From positions 1 through 33,593 of the forward strand of contig JALAGS010000136.1 in assembly GCA_022712315.1 (NCBI GenBank): 33,593 nucleotides of DNA. Direction: 5' to 3'. Below the pieces are notes generated by a model. The model was given only the letters and a program-made list of their open reading frames with translations. It was not told the DNA's origin and ran no database searches. This document shows, in pieces, positions 30,233 through 33,593 of this stretch. Source of the stretch: Sphingobacterium sp. Its GTDB lineage: Bacteria > Bacteroidota > Bacteroidia > Sphingobacteriales > Sphingobacteriaceae. The first letter of the stretch is position 1; each line of letters opens with the position of its first letter. Both the position numbers and the translations under genes were made by a program.

Positions 30233-32713
30233 ATGAAAAATTGGTTTAAGGCGAATTCGGCGCATTTGATCGTTATTGCGATATTTATTACGCTCGTATT
30301 TTTTTATTTTACTCCTGTCTGGCAAGGCAAAACACTTGCCCAGTCGGATGTGGTACAGGCGCAAGCAGCACAGAAGGAGTTATTTGATTTTAAAGCAAAG
30401 GATGGAAAAGCCCCATTGTGGACAAATTCCATGTTCGGTGGAATGCCGACCTATCAAATCTGGCAGGAAAATGAAAATAACATTGGTACTTATTTCCTAA
30501 AAGCCGTTAAGTTTGCCTTTCCAAGCCCAATGGACACTGTTCTTTTCTATTTGTTGGGTGCATATTTTCTCTTTAGTGTATTACGAATCAAACCCTGGTT
30601 GGCTGCGGTCGGTGCTATTGCCATAGCCTTTACATCCTATAATTTTATCTATATAGAAGCAGGTCATATAACGCGTGCCAATGCGATTGCATTTATACCG
30701 CCTGTAATTGGGGCCGTAATTATGTGCTATCGGGGCAGCAGACTATGGGGACCTGTGTTATTAGCCTTATTTCTCTCGTTGGAAATCCGTGTCAATCACT
30801 TGCAGACGACCTACTACCTGCTGATGGTGCTTATGGTATATGTGATTTTCACGTTCATAGATGCTTTTAAACAAAAGCAATTAAGGGGATTTTTTATTGC
30901 TTCGGGCAGACAGATTATCGCAGTTGTCATCGCTTTGATGGTAAATGCATCTATTTTATTGCCGACTTGGGAATATAGTAAATTAAGTACCCGTGGGCAT
31001 GCCAATATCACTAAGGTTGATAACAACAATACCAAAGAGAAAGGACTCGATAAAGAATATGCTTATGAGTGGAGCCAAGGAATCGGAGAGACAATGACCT
31101 TTTTAATTCCAAATGCTTATGGCGGCTCAACTGGTGGTCAATTGGACGAAAAATCGCATGTAGCGAAGTTTCTGATGGAAAGAGGAGGGGCCTCGGAGAT
31201 TCAAGCTGGACAAATGGCACAGGGCATGCCAACCTATTGGGGGGACAAACGTTTTACTTCAGGGCCGTGGTATTTTGGTGCTGGAGTTTTCTTCCTATTT
31301 GTTTTGGGCCTTGTTATTGTTAAAGATCGCTTTAAGTGGTGGATTTTGGCAACAACAGTTTTAGCGTTGCTTTTGTCCTTTGGAAAGAATTTTACGTTGG
31401 TATCGGATCTGTTTTTCGATTATTTCCCGATGTATAACAAATTTAGAGCGGTTGAATCTATCTTAGTAGTCGTTTCCATTACGGTGCCTATGATGGCCAT
31501 TATGGCGGTCAACGAACTGTTGACACGTGCAAAGGAAATTCCAAATTTGGATAAAAAAGTTCTATATACCTTTATTGGCGTGGGGGGATTCTGTCTGCTC
31601 ATTGGCGTGTTGCCGGATCTATTTTTAAACTTTAGAAATGCTGAGCATAGCAATTTAATAGCAACCTTTGAACACCAGATAGGCGATAAGGGCTTTGCAA
31701 CAGAATTAGCAAACCAGTTGGTTCTGGATCGCAAAGATATTGCAAGCAAAGATGCTTATCGTTCTTTTGTCATTGTCTTATTGACATTCGGTTTTGTTTG
31801 GATCTTTTTAAAGAAAAAGTTAAGCGAGGGGATATTGTTAGGTAGCTTGCTTGTTTTATTCTTATTTGATTTATGGAGTGTAGATAAACGTTTTTTAAAT
31901 GATAAATCATTTATGGAGAAGGGTGCTACTGCACAACAGGTATTCCAACAACGGGAGGTGGATCAATTGATTTTAATGGATAAGGATCCAAGTTACCGCG
32001 TCCTTGACCTGACTTCGGATCCATTCTCGGATGCTCGGCCGTCTTATTTCCATAAGTCACTGGGTGGGTATCATGCTGCAAAATTAATGCGCTTCCAGGA
32101 AATTTTGGAAAATCAATTTAATGGTGCTCTTAATGAAGATGTGTTGGATATGTTCAACGTACGTTATTTGATTACGACAGATCCTCAGAATCAGTCGCAA
32201 CGTATCGTAAGAAGAAGTACAGCTGCAGGAAATGCCTGGTTTGTGGATAAGATAAATTTTGTGAAAGGAAATGCCGAGGAAATGCAGGCTATCAGCTCTT
32301 TTGATCCGCATAAAGAGGCTTTTGTCAATCAACAATATCAAAATGAGATTAAAGCTAGAACTTCGAATGCCTCAACGACAGGAGAGATTAAGCTGACCTC
32401 TTATCATCCCGATAAAATGCAATATGAATATACTGCGGCTAATGATGCGTTTGCCGTATTTTCTGAAGTATTTTATGATAAAGGCTGGAAAGCATATGTG
32501 GATGGAAAGGAAACACCAATTATTCGTGCTGATTATATCTTAAGAGCGCTGCAATTGCCTGCGGGCACGCATAAAGTGGAATTTGTATTTGATCCAGAGT
32601 CACACAAATTTGGTAATCTATTGACTTTGATCTCGTCTATTATTCTTGTATTGGGAATAGGGGCTGCGATATACCTTTCCTTTAGAGGGAATAAAAAAGA
32701 AACAGCGGCTTAG
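30233..32713 (+). CDS. YfhO-family polytopic membrane protein
   Basis: An 826-residue protein (842 from the upstream ATG at 30185). The first TM helix (HLIVIAIFITLVFFYF) is followed by a periplasmic segment with GKTLAQSDVVQAQAAQKELFDF and PLWTNSMFGGMPTYQIW, then about ten more TM helices to residue ~560, with the conserved LEIRVNHLQTTYYLL. The C-terminal 250 residues are a soluble beta-rich domain ending in a last TM helix (LLTLISSIILVLGIGAAIYL). YfhO proteins are GT-C-like membrane proteins; in Firmicutes they take part in glycosylation of teichoic acids. The substrate in Bacteroidota is unknown, perhaps lipid-linked sugar transfer. The start at 30233 is chosen because MKNWFKAN directly precedes the first helix; 30185 has a GGAT but gives a less usual N-terminus. 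Confidence 0.88.
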   Translation: MKNWFKANSAHLIVIAIFITLVFFYFTPVWQGKTLAQSDVVQAQAAQKELFDFKAKDGKAPLWTNSMFGGMPTYQIWQENENNIGTYFLKAVKFAFPSPMDTVLFYLLGAYFLFSVLRIKPWLAAVGAIAIAFTSYNFIYIEAGHITRANAIAFIPPVIGAVIMCYRGSRLWGPVLLALFLSLEIRVNHLQTTYYLLMVLMVYVIFTFIDAFKQKQLRGFFIASGRQIIAVVIALMVNASILLPTWEYSKLSTRGHANITKVDNNNTKEKGLDKEYAYEWSQGIGETMTFLIPNAYGGSTGGQLDEKSHVAKFLMERGGASEIQAGQMAQGMPTYWGDKRFTSGPWYFGAGVFFLFVLGLVIVKDRFKWWILATTVLALLLSFGKNFTLVSDLFFDYFPMYNKFRAVESILVVVSITVPMMAIMAVNELLTRAKEIPNLDKKVLYTFIGVGGFCLLIGVLPDLFLNFRNAEHSNLIATFEHQIGDKGFATELANQLVLDRKDIASKDAYRSFVIVLLTFGFVWIFLKKKLSEGILLGSLLVLFLFDLWSVDKRFLNDKSFMEKGATAQQVFQQREVDQLILMDKDPSYRVLDLTSDPFSDARPSYFHKSLGGYHAAKLMRFQEILENQFNGALNEDVLDMFNVRYLITTDPQNQSQRIVRRSTAAGNAWFVDKINFVKGNAEEMQAISSFDPHKEAFVNQQYQNEIKARTSNASTTGEIKLTSYHPDKMQYEYTAANDAFAVFSEVFYDKGWKAYVDGKETPIIRADYILRALQLPAGTHKVEFVFDPESHKFGNLLTLISSIILVLGIGAAIYLSFRGNKKETAA

Positions 32714-32728
32714 GTGCTGTTTCTTTTT
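32694..32728. terminator. Two-way terminator with the yfhO stop codon in its loop
   Basis: A perfect 13-bp stem: AAAAAGAAACAGC (32694-32706) with GCTGTTTCTTTTT (32716-32728). The loop GGCTTAGGT contains the TAG stop of the yfhO-like gene (32711-32713). T-runs occur on both strands, so it also ends the convergent rnhB transcript. Confidence 0.85.
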
Positions 32729-32742
32729 GAATTGTTTGAGCT

Positions 32743-33339
32743 TTAGAATAATTTGAGCTGCGGATCTGTTATTCTAAAGCTCTTTCTATGATGTGGTGTA
32801 GAGCCGTACGCCAATACGGCTGTTCTGTGCTTAACTGTTGGGTACCCTTTGTTGGAGAGCCAGTCATAATCGGGATAATCCAAAGCGATGTTGTCCATGT
32901 ATTCATCCCGATACGTTTTAGCTAAAACAGAAGCTGCTGCAATGGACAGGTATTTCCCATCTCCCTTGACGATGCAAGTATGAGGAATTTGCTGATAGGG
33001 AATAAATTTATTCCCATCCACAATAATATACTCTGCTTTGATCTTTAAGAGATCAAGTGCCTTGTGCATAGCTAAGTAGCTTGCATTATGAATATTTATA
33101 CGATCGATTTCTTCTGCAGAGACGCTCGCAACAGCATAGGCAAGAGCCTCGCGCTCAATGATAGGGCGTAGCGCCATCCTTTTTTTCTCACTCAGTTGTT
33201 TGGAGTCATTTAGCAATTCGTGGTGATAGTCTGTGGGGAAAATCACAGCCGCCGCGAACACCGGTCCTGCCAGACAACCTCTTCCTGCTTCGTCACAACC
33301 GGCCTCTACCCACTGCTCCTGATAATATGATAATAGCAT
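32743..33339 (-). CDS. rnhB: Ribonuclease HII
   Basis: A 198-residue RNase HII, which cuts RNA in RNA/DNA hybrids and removes single ribonucleotides misplaced in DNA. The motif GCDEAGRG has the catalytic Asp16 and Glu17. Asp108 is in YIIVDGNKF and Asp127 in VKGDGKYLSIAAASVLAKTYRD, completing the four-acid centre. The segment LNDSKQLSEKKR is the family's 'DSK.L....R'. The length is normal. AAGGAC lies just before the start. It is monocistronic and converges on the yfhO-like gene. Confidence 0.96.
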   Translation of the reverse strand: MLLSYYQEQWVEAGCDEAGRGCLAGPVFAAAVIFPTDYHHELLNDSKQLSEKKRMALRPIIEREALAYAVASVSAEEIDRINIHNASYLAMHKALDLLKIKAEYIIVDGNKFIPYQQIPHTCIVKGDGKYLSIAAASVLAKTYRDEYMDNIALDYPDYDWLSNKGYPTVKHRTAVLAYGSTPHHRKSFRITDPQLKLF

Positions 33340-33593
33340 GTTCAGTCCTTAAAATAGCCGAAAATACAAATAAATTTAGAGTTATCCATTGTAACTTCTG
33401 TGTGAATTTTGACCATTTACATTAATTAACACTAATAATGTCTTTTTTTGTAAAGATTTAGAACACTAGACTATTAAAATGCTGGAATAATTTCATTAGC
33501 AAAATAAAAGGTTGTTCTAGTTTAGGCCATATTGTGTCAAAATTAAACTTGAGCACTGGTTTTGGTGTCAGAGATTTATCAATTATAGAAATA
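33340..33593. other. AT-rich end of the window without a recognised gene
   Basis: No open frame with family features, tRNA or terminator is seen. A short inverted repeat (ACATTA/TAATGT, 33419-33441) is the only structure. The stretch probably holds the rnhB leader and upstream DNA of a gene beyond the window. Confidence 0.4.

Noticed and set aside
1..33593. CRISPR arrays, insertion sequences, integrases, phage genes, tRNAs
   Set aside because: None was seen on either strand; all long frames are accounted for by ordinary chromosomal genes.

Overview
The window reads as one chromosomal segment of a Bacteroidota bacterium, most likely Sphingobacteriaceae (Sphingobacterium or Pedobacter-like). 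The clues are low GC coding sequence, promoters of the Bacteroidota type (-33 TTTG, -7 TAnnTTTG) before many genes, a Bacteroidota-type RNA polymerase omega subunit placed between bamD and coaBC, an OmpA/TSP3 porin-like protein, a carboxypeptidase-regulatory-like domain protein, and a YfhO membrane protein. No insertion sequence, prophage, CRISPR array, integrase or tRNA was seen. This is mostly core genome.

Layout. The first ~77 bases are the 3' end of a 5S rRNA with its terminator, so an rRNA operon ends here. After a 355-base spacer come a secreted protein of unknown function, a convergent SRPBCC protein, and an RsmF-type rRNA m5C methyltransferase. Then bamD-rpoZ-coaBC runs leftward (outer membrane assembly, RNA polymerase, coenzyme A). 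A NifU-like Fe-S protein and a secreted carboxypeptidase-regulatory-like protein follow on the + strand. From about 6.8 to 20.3 kb everything is on the minus strand: a LolC/E-like permease, a metallo-beta-lactamase-fold hydrolase, aroE, a large TPR protein, an OmpA-family protein, a PiT phosphate transporter with its DUF47/PhoU-like partner, a PhoR-like histidine kinase, phosphatidylserine decarboxylase, a YwqK-repeat secreted protein and DNA polymerase I. rsgA is divergent from polA. A leftward pair of poorly characterised lipoprotein genes follows. The right end carries an AsmA-like protein, a Ktr-type potassium uptake pair with a YbjQ protein, a large YfhO membrane protein, and a convergent rnhB.

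How the genes work together. Three themes stand out. (1) Cell envelope: BamD, LolC/E-like permease, OmpA-like protein, Psd, AsmA-like protein, YfhO and several lipoproteins. (2) Ion transport with regulators: the PiT/DUF47/histidine kinase cluster, whose promoter carries two TTAACA half-sites 11 bp apart like a PhoP/PhoB box, and the KtrB/KtrA pair. (3) Information processing: PolA, RsmF, RsgA, RnhB and RpoZ.

The best leads for something not yet described are: the phosphate cluster as a possible transporter-coupled signalling module with an unusual palindromic promoter; the overlapping lipoprotein/TPR-like gene pair at 21.4-24.9 kb; replacement of two catalytic residues in the CoaC half of CoaBC; and several genes whose -7 element abuts the start codon, which predicts leaderless or near-leaderless mRNAs.
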